Shown here: in pieces, positions 52,660-64,000 of the stretch
Layout of the letters: each line of letters begins with the position of its first letter
Numbering within the stretch: the stretch's first letter is position 1
NCBI GenBank assembly: GCA_030833445.1
Contig: JAURHD010000006.1
Location: forward strand, 62,001-126,000
Length of the DNA: 64,000 bases
Source of the DNA: Cephaloticoccus sp.
GTDB taxonomy: Bacteria; Verrucomicrobiota; Verrucomicrobiia; Opitutales; Opitutaceae
Direction: 5' to 3'
Program-made: the position numbers and the translations under genes
Notes under the pieces: model-generated
Database searches by the model: none
What the model saw: the letters and a program-made list of their open reading frames with translations, nothing else
Told to the model about the DNA's origin: nothing

Positions 52660-53879
52660 TAGGCAGCAGGGGTCTGTTCACTCAACAAAGGTTTGCGGTT
52701 TGACCAGGCCAACATCAACGCGAGACCGACAAAGAGCACCAGACCGATAAAGGCCGAGGAAGAGTCGGCGCGGATGACCAGATAGATGGCGCCCAGCTGC
52801 ATCAGGGTGCGCAACGATCGATCCACCGCGGCAATCACGACGTGAACACGACCGATGATGGCATTGGGCACCTCGTTTAACATCAATGAACCGCGAGCCA
52901 CCCGTGAACCGGCATTGCCCAGGCCCAACAGGATGAGGGCGGCATAGAAAGCGGGCACGATGTGCAGGCTGCCCAGCAGCACCAACCCGACGATGAAGGT
53001 CGCCATCATAAAGAGTGCGACGTTGGCCGCGGCATGTCGGACAATGAGTTTGGGCGCCACAATGGCGGCGACGATCGCGCCAAAGGCAAAAGCCATTTCC
53101 CCGCGACCATAGACGGACGCCGGTGCTTGCAGAATATTTTGGACGTAAATGGGAAACAGATAGTTGCCTGTCATCACCGCGACAAAAGGCGCCGTGGTGC
53201 AGAGGATAAAGGTCGTGAATTGAGGCCGGGCCTTCAGCCAGGACAGACCTTCCCCCATTGATTTCCAGGCATTCGATTTACCGGGCTCCTTGGAAATATG
53301 CGTGGCTTTATAGGGCAGGGTGCGTTGCAACGTGAAACTGAAAAGGTAAGTGCCGGCATCACAGAGCAGGATGACGTAAAACGGCACATAGACGAGCATC
53401 ACACTGGCCAATCCGCCGGAGAGCAGGGAGGCCGTCTGTCCCTGAATTTCCATCAGCCCCACGAGTTGCTGGTAATGCCGTTTCTCGAAGACCTGCTGCA
53501 CAAAGGCGAATCGCGCCGGGAAATGCAGGGTGTAGTAAAGCATGCCGGTGAAATAGAGGGTGACCAGTTGCCAAGTGGCGGTTTCACCGGTCAGCAGCAT
53601 CCACGTGGCCATCGTCAGCGTGGCGGTGGCCCCGAAGAGTTCTCCGGCGAGCAAAGCGGCCTTGCGTGAGTGCCGGTCGAGCCAAGCACCGTAGTAGGGC
53701 ACCATCAGGAACAGGCAGATGGTCGCCGCGACCGTGATGTAACCAAAAATGCGTTCCCCGCCGGGTCGCTGCACAAGCAGCCAGGGAATGGCGACGATGG
53801 TTACGCCCGACCCGATCGAGCCCATAATATTTGCCAACAGGAGACGCCGGATACGCCAATCAGCCAGGAGCTCTTTCAT
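52659..53879 (-). CDS. MFS transporter
   Basis: 406 residues from the ATG at 53879 (MKELLADWRI). Twelve-helix MFS with YGAWLDRHSRKAALL in the 2-3 loop, typical of the drug-proton or MFS_3 group. Translationally coupled to the WecG-like gene by TAATG. Divergent from a GNAT gene by 90 bases. Substrate unknown. Confidence 0.88.
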   Translation of the reverse strand: MKELLADWRIRRLLLANIMGSIGSGVTIVAIPWLLVQRPGGERIFGYITVAATICLFLMVPYYGAWLDRHSRKAALLAGELFGATATLTMATWMLLTGETATWQLVTLYFTGMLYYTLHFPARFAFVQQVFEKRHYQQLVGLMEIQGQTASLLSGGLASVMLVYVPFYVILLCDAGTYLFSFTLQRTLPYKATHISKEPGKSNAWKSMGEGLSWLKARPQFTTFILCTTAPFVAVMTGNYLFPIYVQNILQAPASVYGRGEMAFAFGAIVAAIVAPKLIVRHAAANVALFMMATFIVGLVLLGSLHIVPAFYAALILLGLGNAGSRVARGSLMLNEVPNAIIGRVHVVIAAVDRSLRTLMQLGAIYLVIRADSSSAFIGLVLFVGLALMLAWSNRKPLLSEQTPAA

Positions 53880-53969
53880 GAATTGTGAGATCCGATCAGA
53901 AGGAACTGGGGCATGGAACGAGTTTTTGTTTGCGAAGCACCCGAGACAAGCGGCGAATGCGCATCCTTG

Positions 53970-54557
53970 ATGCAACCCGAACCCATCATCCTGACCGGGC
54001 GCCACGTGCGCCTTGAACCCCTTTCACCGGCCCACGCAGCCGATCTGGCCGAGGTCGGGGCTGAAGCAGAAATCTGGAAATACCTGCCCAGTTCACCGCC
54101 GTCCTCATTGGCGGCCGTGGAAGCGTGGATTGCGACGGCCTTGGATGAACAGGCCCGCGGCCTCAGGCTACCTTTTGCCATTATCGACCTGCGCACTGGC
54201 CGAGCGGTGGGGAGCACCAGTTACTTGGATATCGCTCCGGCTCACCGTCGCATCGAAATCGGTTGGACTTGGCTGGGTGCCCCGGCACGGCGCACGTTCA
54301 TCAACACGGAATGCAAATCCCTGCTCCTGCGACATGCTTTTGAAACGTTGGGCTGCGGCCGGGTGCAATTGAAGACGGATGGCCGCAACTTGCGTTCGCA
54401 GACCGCGATCCTGCGCATCGGCGCCAAATTGGAAGGGGTGTTGCGCCAGCACATGGTGCTGCCTGACGGCCATGTGCGGGACACGGTGATGTATTCAATC
54501 ACTGCAGAAGAGTGGCCGGCGGTGAAAGCACGCTTGGCGTCAGCACTGCAACGTTAG
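53970..54557 (+). CDS. GNAT-family N-acetyltransferase (RimJ/RimL-like)
   Basis: 195 residues from the ATG at 53970 (MQPEPIILTGRHVRLEPL). The RimJ/L layout is seen: RLEPLSPAHAADLAEV, GSTSYLDIAPAHRRIEIGWTW and QLKTDGRNLRSQTAILRIGA for acetyl-CoA. A start 57 bases upstream would add a non-family leader. Likely acetylates a protein or small amine; target unknown. Confidence 0.85.
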   Translation: MQPEPIILTGRHVRLEPLSPAHAADLAEVGAEAEIWKYLPSSPPSSLAAVEAWIATALDEQARGLRLPFAIIDLRTGRAVGSTSYLDIAPAHRRIEIGWTWLGAPARRTFINTECKSLLLRHAFETLGCGRVQLKTDGRNLRSQTAILRIGAKLEGVLRQHMVLPDGHVRDTVMYSITAEEWPAVKARLASALQR

Positions 54558-54599
54558 TCCGCACTGGACGGTATTACTCAGAAAGTCCAAGATCGCCAT

Positions 54600-56504
54600 A
54601 TGACAAAACATTCCCGCCTCCTGATAGGCAGTTTGGCCACCATTGTTATGACCACCGCATTCAGCCCCAGTGCCTCGGCGAAACCCGAGACCAGTGATCG
54701 CGCGGAGATCCCTGATGTCTACAAATGGGACTTCTCCAAAATCTATCCTTCTTGGGAAGCTTGGGAGGCAGATCTTAAAAAGCTCGAGAGCTACATCGGT
54801 GACTATGCCGCACTCAAGGGATCCTTGAAATCCGGGCCGGAAGCCGTGCTCAAGGCCTACCAGATGGAGGACGAAATCGGGAAACTCCAATACAAGCTGT
54901 ATTGCTACACGAGTCTCCAACGCGACGTCGATTCGCGTAACACCGATGTGTCGGGTAAATTTCAGCGGGTGTTGGCCGTATTTGCCAAATTGGGCACTGC
55001 CTCATCATGGTTCACCCCGGAACTCCTGCAGATTCCCGAAGCAACCTCGATGGAGTGGATCAATGCGACAGCGGCATTGAAGCCGTATAGCTTCCCTATA
55101 ACCGAGTCATATCGTCAGCAGGGTCACGTGCTCGACGAAGCGGGCGAACGCATCATATCGTTTTCGTCCCAATTCAACGGCACGCCCCGCAGCGTCTATC
55201 AGGAGCTGAGCACTTCCGACGTGAATTTTCCGACGATCAAGTTGTCGGATGGCAAGGAAGTGAAAGTGTCCTACGGCGGTTATTCGCAGGTCCTCAACAC
55301 GGTGCGTAATCAGGATGACCGCGCGGCCGCGTTCAAAGGCCACTACGAAACCTACGCCGCGAACAAGAATACCTACGCCGCCATCTACAACGGAATCCTG
55401 CAGCGTGATTGGTTCGTCGCGCAGGCCCGCCAGTATCCCACCACCCTGGCGGCCGCGCTCGACAGCGACAACGTGCCGGAGTCCGTTTACAAGACCTTGG
55501 TCGAGACCGTGCGCGCCGGCACCGGTCCGGTGCAGCGCTACATGAAGGTGCGGCAAAAAATGTTGGGCGTTGACGCTTATCACCTCTACGACGGTTCGTT
55601 GCCGTTGCTGGAAGACAACCGGGAGTATGCCTATGACGACGTGAAGGCGACCGTGCTGGAATCGGTGAAACCGCTGGGAGCGGACTATCAGGCCAAGATG
55701 GAGAAACTTTTGGGCGGCGGCTGGCTCGACGTCTATGAGAACGACGGCAAGCGTAGCGGCGCTTACAGCATGGGGGTTTACGGGGTGGGCCCGTTCATGC
55801 TCATGAACTACAATGACACGCTGGATGCCGTGTTCACCTTTGCGCATGAACTGGGCCACTCGATGCACACGGTGCTTGCGCATGAAACCCAACCGTTCTC
55901 GACCGCCAGCTACACCATTTTTGTGGCGGAGGTTGCTTCGACGACCAACGAGCGCTTCCTGCTCGAACTCTTGCTGAGCCGCACCGAGGACCCGAAGGAA
56001 CGCTTCCTGCTCCTGCAGCATGCCATCGACAATATCGTGGGCACCTTCTACACGCAGGTGCTGTTTGCTGATTACGAGTGGCAGGCACATCAGTTGGTGG
56101 AGAATGGGCAGCCGGTCACACCGGACTCGCTCTCGAAAATCTACTTTGGGCTGCTCGATACCTACTACGGTGATGCGGTGACAAAGGACGAACTCTATCG
56201 CTATACGTGGACGCGCATCCCGCACTTCTACAACTCACCCTACTACGTTTACAAATACGCCACTTGCTTCGCGTCCTCGGCCCAACTTTTCAAGGCCATG
56301 ACGACTGGCTCGACAGCAGAGCAATCCGCCGCACGCGAACGTTACCTCACCTTGTTAAAGAGTGGCGGCAATGACCAGCCGATGAACCAGCTGCTCAAGG
56401 CCGGGGTGGATCTCAACAAGCGCGAGACGATCCAGGCGGTAGTGGATCAGATGGACGAACTGGTGACGCGACTAGAAGCCGAGGCCGCCAAGATCCAACC
56501 CTGA
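54600..56504 (+). CDS. pepF: Exported M3-family oligoendopeptidase F
   Basis: 634 residues. Zinc motif HELGHSMH (H416-E417-H420) in an M3 catalytic domain, with the late family segment YYVYKYATCFASSAQLF. Unlike cytoplasmic PepF, it starts with a signal peptide (LLIGSLATIVMTTAF, cut near ASAKPE), so it should act in the periplasm or on the surface. Length is normal plus the leader. Confidence 0.91.
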   Translation: MTKHSRLLIGSLATIVMTTAFSPSASAKPETSDRAEIPDVYKWDFSKIYPSWEAWEADLKKLESYIGDYAALKGSLKSGPEAVLKAYQMEDEIGKLQYKLYCYTSLQRDVDSRNTDVSGKFQRVLAVFAKLGTASSWFTPELLQIPEATSMEWINATAALKPYSFPITESYRQQGHVLDEAGERIISFSSQFNGTPRSVYQELSTSDVNFPTIKLSDGKEVKVSYGGYSQVLNTVRNQDDRAAAFKGHYETYAANKNTYAAIYNGILQRDWFVAQARQYPTTLAAALDSDNVPESVYKTLVETVRAGTGPVQRYMKVRQKMLGVDAYHLYDGSLPLLEDNREYAYDDVKATVLESVKPLGADYQAKMEKLLGGGWLDVYENDGKRSGAYSMGVYGVGPFMLMNYNDTLDAVFTFAHELGHSMHTVLAHETQPFSTASYTIFVAEVASTTNERFLLELLLSRTEDPKERFLLLQHAIDNIVGTFYTQVLFADYEWQAHQLVENGQPVTPDSLSKIYFGLLDTYYGDAVTKDELYRYTWTRIPHFYNSPYYVYKYATCFASSAQLFKAMTTGSTAEQSAARERYLTLLKSGGNDQPMNQLLKAGVDLNKRETIQAVVDQMDELVTRLEAEAAKIQP

Positions 56505-56510
56505 AATTGC

Positions 56511-56987
56511 TCAGGCCGGAAGGGAGATTTTCGACTCGGCCGCGACAATGGCGGCGACAAATTCCTCGGCCGTGGCTGCCTCCATCAAGGCTGCCCGGTT
56601 GGCCGGGTCATTAAAGATTTTGCACAGCGAACTCACGACCATGAGGTAGTCCGTCGGGTTTGATTTGGGCGTGCCGAGCACAATCATCAAATGAACGGTT
56701 TCATTGCAGTTGGTGAAGTGCACTCCGGCTGTGCTGCGACCCACGGCCACCACGATATTATTGACGTGTTGGGTCCGGGCATGGGGCAGGGCTATACCGT
56801 GGCCCAGATAGGTGGTATCGAGTTGTTCCCGGGCGAGGAGCTCCTGATAGAAACCGTTGAAGTCGACCACCGCGGGATGACTGGCCAATGGTCCGGCAAC
56901 TTCTTGTAACGCCGCGGCATGCTCGCCGCTTTGCACATTGAGATTAATGTGGGCGGGAGCGAGCAGGGTGGAGATACGTCCGGGCAT
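56511..56987 (-). CDS. PTS EIIA domain protein (fructose/Ntr type)
   Basis: 158 residues from the ATG at 56987 (MPGRISTLLA). The phospho-acceptor is His69 in GHGIALPHART, with His63. This is the PtsN/fructose EIIA fold. It stands alone without EIIB or EIIC nearby, so a regulatory role as in the nitrogen PTS is likely. It is downstream of gyrA on the same strand. Confidence 0.88.
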   Translation of the reverse strand: MPGRISTLLAPAHINLNVQSGEHAAALQEVAGPLASHPAVVDFNGFYQELLAREQLDTTYLGHGIALPHARTQHVNNIVVAVGRSTAGVHFTNCNETVHLMIVLGTPKSNPTDYLMVVSSLCKIFNDPANRAALMEAATAEEFVAAIVAAESKISLPA

Positions 56988-57063
56988 TACTGATATTCCT
57001 GATGAATACTGAAGCTTAAGGAAATACGGTCTGGTTGGTAGTATTTGTGCACCGTTGATTCGC

Positions 57064-59538
57064 TTATGCAGTGGTGTCCTCGCCCAGCGCCGCCGCTTCC
57101 TGTTCTTCGTCGGTTTCGACGATGCGGGCAATGCTGAGGATACTATCACCCTCAGCTAAGGTGAGAAGTTTTACGCCCTTGGCCCCACGGCCGGTTTCGC
57201 GAATTTCCTTCACCCGGGTGCGGATACTTTGGCCCTTGGTAGTGAGTAGCATAACCTCGTCGGTTTCATGGACCCCGAGCGCACCGGCCACGGCGACGGA
57301 ACCGTCGTCCGGCAGGTCGATGGCGATGACACCGGTGCCACCACGCGACGTCAGGCGATAATCTTCAAACGGCGTGCGCTTGCCGATACCGTCCTCGCGG
57401 GCGATGAGCAGCCGAGACGCGGGATCACACACCTGCACGGATTGCACGAAGTCGCCGTCGATCTTGAAGCGCATGCCGGTGACGCCCTGGGTGTCGCGGC
57501 CTTGAACGCGCAGGCCGGACTCATTGAAGCGCACGGCCTGACCGCGGTGGCTGACGAGGATAATCTCGTTCTGACCATTGGTGAGCACGCAACCGACAAG
57601 ACTGTCGTCGTCGCCCAACTTGATGCCGCGGAGGCCGCCTTCACGAGTGGCATTGGTATAATCACTGAGCGTGGTCTTCTTGGTGATGCCATTCTTGGTG
57701 GCCATGACCAAGTGCATGTCATCCTTGAACTCGGAGACACAAATCATCGCCGCAATGCTTTCCCCTTCGGAGAGGCGCAGGAACGAAGTAACCGAGCGGC
57801 CCTTGGAGGCGCGGGTGCCCTCCGGCACGTCGTAGACCTTCTTGACCAAGCACTGTCCGGTGCTGGTGAGGAACAGGATGTAATCATGGGTGCTCGCGGT
57901 GAAGAGATGCTCCACGAAATCCTCGTCATAGGTATCGGTGCCGATGATGCCCTTGCCGCCGCGCTTCTGGGAGCGGTAATCAGTGACGGGAGTGCGTTTG
58001 ATGAAACCAAGGTGGGAAACCGTGATGACGCAGCCCTCGTTGGGGATGACGTCTTCCATGCGGAATTCACCGACGGCCGCGGAGATCTCCGTGCGGCGTG
58101 GGGTGGCGTATTTGGCCTTCATCTCGAGCAACTCGGACTTGATGAGGGCGAAGAGTTTTTCCTCGGAAGCGAGAATGCTGCGGAGTTCATCGATGATGGC
58201 CATGAGCTCGGCGTATTCGGCTTCGATCTTGCCGCGTTCCATGCCGGTTAACTGATAGAGGCGGAGTTCGAGAATGGCATCGGTCTGGCGCTCGGAGAGC
58301 GGATACTTGGCCATCAACTTCTCCTTGGCTTCCTGCCGGTTGGCGGAGGCGCGGATAATCTTTACGAAATCGTCGAGGTTATCGAGGGCGATGATGTAAC
58401 CCTCGAGAATGTGCGCGCGGTCCTCGGCCTGTTTCAGACGATAACGGGTGCGGCGGGTGATGACATCGCGGCGGTGCTCAATGTAGCACACGATGAGTTC
58501 CTTGATGTTCATCTGCTTCGGCCGTTTCTGGTCGAGCGCGAGCAGGGTGACACCGAAGGAGGACTCGAGGGCGGTCTTCTGGAAGAGCTGGTTGAGGATC
58601 GGCTTGGATTGCTCGCCGCGCTTGAGCTCGATCACGATGCGGGTGTTCTCGTCGGACTCATCGCGCAGATCGCGAATGCCCTCGATGACCTTTTCGCTGA
58701 CGAGATCGGCGATGCGGATGACCAAGTTGGCGCGATTCACGTTATACGGAATTTCCGTAATCACGATCTGCTCCATGCCAGTCTTGGTTTCCTCCGTGTG
58801 GGACTTGCCGCGAATGCGGACGATGCCCTTACCGGTCTGCAGGTAACTGAGAATGCCTTCGCGACCGGCGATCAGACCGCCGGTGGGGAAATCCGGGCCC
58901 TTGATGATATTGCACAAGTCTTCCACCGGAATCGACGGGTTGTCGATGATGGCGCAGGTGGCGTCGATGATCTCGCTCAGGTTGTGCGGCGGGATGTTGG
59001 TGGTCATGCCGACGGCGATGCCAGTCGAGCCATTCATCAATAAATTGGGCAGGGCGGAGGGCATCACCGTTGGTTCGGTGGTGGACTCCTTGTAGTTGGG
59101 CACGAAATCAACCGTGTCCTCTTCGATGTTCTTGGTGAGGTCCTCGGCGATCTGGTTGAGTCGGCACTCCGTATAACGGTAGGCGGCTGGCGGGTCGCCG
59201 TCCACGGAACCGAAGTTACCTTGCGGATCGATCAGCGGGTAGCGCATGACCCAAGTCTGGGCGAGGCGCACGAGTGTGTCGTAAACGGAGGAGTCACCGT
59301 GTGGGTGATAGTTTTTCAACACTTCGCCGACCACGCCGGCGCACTTGTCGAAAGGACGATTGTGCAGCAGGCCTTCGCGCAACATCGCGTAGAGGATGCG
59401 GCGTTGCACCGGTTTGAGACCGTCACGCGCATCGGGCAAGGCGCGCGAAACGATGACCGACATCGAATACTCGATGTAGGCCGTCTGCATGATGTCGGTG
59501 ATATTGGCCGACGATAGTTTCTCGTTAGAAGTGAACAT
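57064..59538 (-). CDS. gyrA: DNA gyrase subunit A
   Basis: 824 residues. The catalytic tyrosine is Tyr122 in AAYRYTE. Quinolone-region positions are Ser83 and Asp87 ([10 protein letters not shown]), the wild-type form. The GyrA-box QKRGGKG marks gyrase rather than ParC. It introduces negative supercoils with GyrB. Separated from gyrB by a GxxExxY gene. Confidence 0.97.
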   Translation of the reverse strand: MFTSNEKLSSANITDIMQTAYIEYSMSVIVSRALPDARDGLKPVQRRILYAMLREGLLHNRPFDKCAGVVGEVLKNYHPHGDSSVYDTLVRLAQTWVMRYPLIDPQGNFGSVDGDPPAAYRYTECRLNQIAEDLTKNIEEDTVDFVPNYKESTTEPTVMPSALPNLLMNGSTGIAVGMTTNIPPHNLSEIIDATCAIIDNPSIPVEDLCNIIKGPDFPTGGLIAGREGILSYLQTGKGIVRIRGKSHTEETKTGMEQIVITEIPYNVNRANLVIRIADLVSEKVIEGIRDLRDESDENTRIVIELKRGEQSKPILNQLFQKTALESSFGVTLLALDQKRPKQMNIKELIVCYIEHRRDVITRRTRYRLKQAEDRAHILEGYIIALDNLDDFVKIIRASANRQEAKEKLMAKYPLSERQTDAILELRLYQLTGMERGKIEAEYAELMAIIDELRSILASEEKLFALIKSELLEMKAKYATPRRTEISAAVGEFRMEDVIPNEGCVITVSHLGFIKRTPVTDYRSQKRGGKGIIGTDTYDEDFVEHLFTASTHDYILFLTSTGQCLVKKVYDVPEGTRASKGRSVTSFLRLSEGESIAAMICVSEFKDDMHLVMATKNGITKKTTLSDYTNATREGGLRGIKLGDDDSLVGCVLTNGQNEIILVSHRGQAVRFNESGLRVQGRDTQGVTGMRFKIDGDFVQSVQVCDPASRLLIAREDGIGKRTPFEDYRLTSRGGTGVIAIDLPDDGSVAVAGALGVHETDEVMLLTTKGQSIRTRVKEIRETGRGAKGVKLLTLAEGDSILSIARIVETDEEQEAAALGEDTTA

Positions 59539-59574
59539 TCAGGGAAGAAGATTAAGCGCGAAGACGCGAAGATG

Positions 59575-59982
59575 CTAAGATTGGAAATCCAGATTCAGGA
59601 CGCGGGTGATGCCGTCTTTGATCAGAGGAACATTGAAATTTATCAGTAAACCCAGCGGCAACTTGAGCAGCTTGAGATAGGTAGTGGTTTGGACGCGATG
59701 TATGGGTTGGATGGATTCGACTGTCTTTAATTCGACGAGCAGGGTGCCATTGATGAGCAGGTCTAACCGGTAGGCATTTTCGACCGTCTGACCGCGATAA
59801 TTGAGCGGCAAGATTTTCTCTCGCTCCAGTTGCAGCCCGCGCAGGCCGAGTTCTATCACCATGCAATCCTGATAGGCGCGTTCCAACAAACCTGGACCGA
59901 AGGTGCGATGCACGGCATAGGCGGCGTCCACAGTCTGTGTAGCCAGCCGCTCCGTTTCGGCAGATATCACCACTTGTTTCAT
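59575..59982 (-). CDS. GxxExxY-family protein between gyrB and gyrA
   Basis: 135 residues. The family motif is in GPGLLERAYQDC, with the later LLINGTLLVELKTVESI typical of this PD-(D/E)xK-like nuclease-fold family. Function unknown. It is 32 bases after gyrB and 36 bases before gyrA on the same strand, so it should be on the gyrase transcript. Its insertion there is unusual. Confidence 0.86.
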   Translation of the reverse strand: MKQVVISAETERLATQTVDAAYAVHRTFGPGLLERAYQDCMVIELGLRGLQLEREKILPLNYRGQTVENAYRLDLLINGTLLVELKTVESIQPIHRVQTTTYLKLLKLPLGLLINFNVPLIKDGITRVLNLDFQS

Positions 59983-60014
59983 GACTTCGCATCTTGGCAG
60001 CTTTGCGCTAAAAT

Positions 60015-62612
<2,598 letters not shown>

Positions 62613-62707
62613 TTAGGAAAAAAGCGGCACGCGGAGGCCGTTAATTTGGCCATTACGTGAGAGTTTCGTTTGACCGGGGAGGGCACACCGGCAAGCTGAC
62701 GCCCACC

Positions 62708-63421
62708 ATGCTGAGTCCGGTGCTTGAAAAGCTCTTAATCCTCCAAGATCGCGATGCCAAACGCCTGGGAGTTGAGGCGCAGTTAAAGGCCATTCCGGGG
62801 GAAATTTCCTTGGTGGAGCAGAAGATTGCTACGGAGAAGGCGGCCATAGACACGGCTCGCAATGAGATGCGCCACCTCGAATCCGAGAAGAAGCTGCTCG
62901 AGACGGAAATCGGTTCGGCCGAGGACAAGCTGGCCAAATACCGCACGCAGCAGCTCTCGGTGAAGAAAAACGACGAATATCAGGCGCTCACCCACGAAAT
63001 CGCGACGATGGAGGGCAAAGTGGGCGAGCTGGAGGAGAAGGAGCTCGGGATCATGTATTCCATCGATGCGGCCAAACAGCGGTTCACTACCGCCGAAGCC
63101 GACCTGAAACAGAACATTTCCGGCCATGAGAGCCGCATTGCCACCCTGCGGGAACGCGAAACCAATCTTAAGGCCGAATTGGCCACGGTTAACGCCGAGG
63201 TAGCCACGGCTCGGGAACCCGTGGAAGAACCTGCTCTACGGCTCTATGACCGCATTGCCGCCCGGCAAATGCCCGTTTGCGTGCCTTTGAGGGGCGGCAA
63301 GTGCGGTGGCTGCCATTTGAAGGTGTCCTCCGAGGTCGAATCAGGCGCCCGGGGCAAATCAACCGACGGCGAACTCGCGACTTGCGACCAGTGCGGACGC
63401 TTGGTTTATTGGGAATCCTAG
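62708..63421 (+). CDS. Coiled-coil protein with C4 zinc ribbon
   Basis: 237 residues from the ATG at 62708 (MLSPVLEKLLILQDRD). A long coiled coil (~5-175) ends in a C4 zinc ribbon: KCGGCH and CDQCGRL. This is the CT398/zf-RING_7 family, known in Chlamydia to bind sigma-54 and type III/flagellar parts. No flagellar genes are here. Its stop codon overlaps the first base of the RNase P RNA by one nucleotide. Confidence 0.87.
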   Translation: MLSPVLEKLLILQDRDAKRLGVEAQLKAIPGEISLVEQKIATEKAAIDTARNEMRHLESEKKLLETEIGSAEDKLAKYRTQQLSVKKNDEYQALTHEIATMEGKVGELEEKELGIMYSIDAAKQRFTTAEADLKQNISGHESRIATLRERETNLKAELATVNAEVATAREPVEEPALRLYDRIAARQMPVCVPLRGGKCGGCHLKVSSEVESGARGKSTDGELATCDQCGRLVYWES

Positions 63422-63864
63422 TTTTGGGGCCTGATGATCGCTCCGAGTTCTTTGATCCCAAGGCGCGGGTAATGCCGCGCCCGTCTGAGTTCGGAGAGGA
63501 AAGTCCGGACACCATAGGGCAGGATGCCGTGCGAGGGTAACCAAGCACGGGCGCGGCGCGTCAAGGCGCCGTGACGGAGAGTGTCACAGAGAATATACCG
63601 CCCGGTGGGCAACCGCCGGGTAAGGGTGAAAAGGTGGGGTAAGAGCCCACCGCGTCACCAGTAATGGTGGCGGCACGAAAAACCCCTTCCGGTGCAAGGC
63701 AAAATAGGAGACTGGGCGGCCCGTCCATTAGTCTCGGGTATGCCGCACCCGGCTAAGCTTTTCGGAGCTGCGCCGGGCTGGTCCGTCGTGAGACGGGTTT
63801 GAGAGAAATGATCGTCGAAGCGCTGCAAGGCGTGGAACAGAATCCGGCTTACCGGCCCCAAAAC
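63421..63864 (+). ncRNA. rnpB: RNase P RNA, bacterial type A
   Basis: The catalytic RNA of RNase P. Conserved GAGAGGAAAGTCCGGAC is at 63494-63510 and ACAGAATCCGGCTTA near 63837. P1 is an 11-base perfect pair: GTTTTGGGGCC (63421-63431) with GGCCCCAAAAC (63854-63864). Length ~444 nt is long for type A. The first base is shared with the upstream gene's stop codon, so it may be processed from that transcript. Confidence 0.96.
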
Positions 63865-63885
63865 TAGGAACTATTTACAACGGAA

Positions 63886-64000
63886 TCAGAAGCTCATCAT
63901 AGCACTGTAGGCGGCCCGGTCCGCGGCCGTGGTCAGCTCGCGCCACTTGGAGATGCCATAGGGATCATCGGTTTCAAAATTTTCCAGCGACTCATCATAG
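63886..64000 (-). CDS. Partial C-terminus of an unrecognised protein
   Basis: 38 codons read YDESLENFETDDPYGISKW, then RELTTAADRAAYSAMMSF and TGA at 63888-63886. The frame stays open to the window edge. Acidic, no membrane segment. I cannot name the family. The 5' part is outside the window. Confidence 0.6.
   Translation of the reverse strand, partial: YDESLENFETDDPYGISKWRELTTAADRAAYSAMMSF

Noticed and set aside
57268-58251. 327-codon + strand open frame
   Set aside because: Antisense to gyrA.
59552-59992. 146-codon minus-strand frame
   Set aside because: Out-of-frame shadow of the GxxExxY gene.

Overview
The window is a GC-rich bacterial chromosome segment whose gene set fits Verrucomicrobiota, most likely an Opitutaceae-type member. 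Pointers are GxGYxYP proteins, several sulfatases and PhyH dioxygenases, an exosortase fused to an EpsI-like domain, a rhombosortase with a GlyGly-CTERM substrate, AAGCTT-type and ATCCGCG-type intergenic repeats, and many start codons without a Shine-Dalgarno site. The assignment is an inference from gene content; no 16S rRNA gene is present.

Layout: (1) 1-11.3 kb is a sulfate-to-cysteine locus. It holds cysK, an Rrf2-type regulator, a cysI-cysH-cysD-cysN operon, and divergent siroheme genes (cobA and a two-domain CbiX). An L-sugar isomerase, a RhaM mutarotase, a broken SGNH hydrolase and a PHP phosphoesterase are interleaved. (2) 11.3-31.2 kb is a catabolic and secreted-protein region: an esterase/propeller fusion, two PhyH proteins, two sulfatases, a matrixin-like protease with its own rhombosortase, two paralogous TonB-like secreted proteins, an SDR, a MYG1-like protein, an ABC-F ATPase, and an inverted GxGYxYP duplication present once as a fused gene and once as two split genes. 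(3) 31.2-34.0 kb is a compact metallopeptidase / ATP-grasp ligase / HxD-protein set, the best candidate here for an undescribed modification system. (4) 34.6-35.8 kb is a gene graveyard: a GDSL hydrolase with stops, a membrane-protein remnant and a phospholipase-D nuclease remnant of the kind found in defence systems, ended by a short tandem repeat and a terminator.

(5) 35.8-47.4 kb holds RNase E/G and RodA, then a surface-polysaccharide cluster (O-antigen ligase, glycosyltransferases, flippase, GT9) ending in the exosortase. (6) 47.4-57 kb is mostly housekeeping: RNase Y, QueF, an inositol-phosphatase-like enzyme, an SDR, an exonuclease, WecG/TagA, an MFS transporter, a GNAT, an exported PepF-like peptidase and a PTS EIIA domain. 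(7) 57-64 kb holds gyrB and gyrA with a GxxExxY gene between them, a zinc-ribbon coiled-coil protein, the RNase P RNA gene and the 3' end of an unrecognised gene.

The sulfur genes form a nearly complete assimilation route. No APS kinase (cysC), no flavoprotein subunit (cysJ) and no sulfatase-activating enzyme lie in the window. Two independent C-terminal protein-sorting machineries (rhombosortase and exosortase) coexist. No tRNA, 16S/23S rRNA, CRISPR array or intact insertion sequence was seen.
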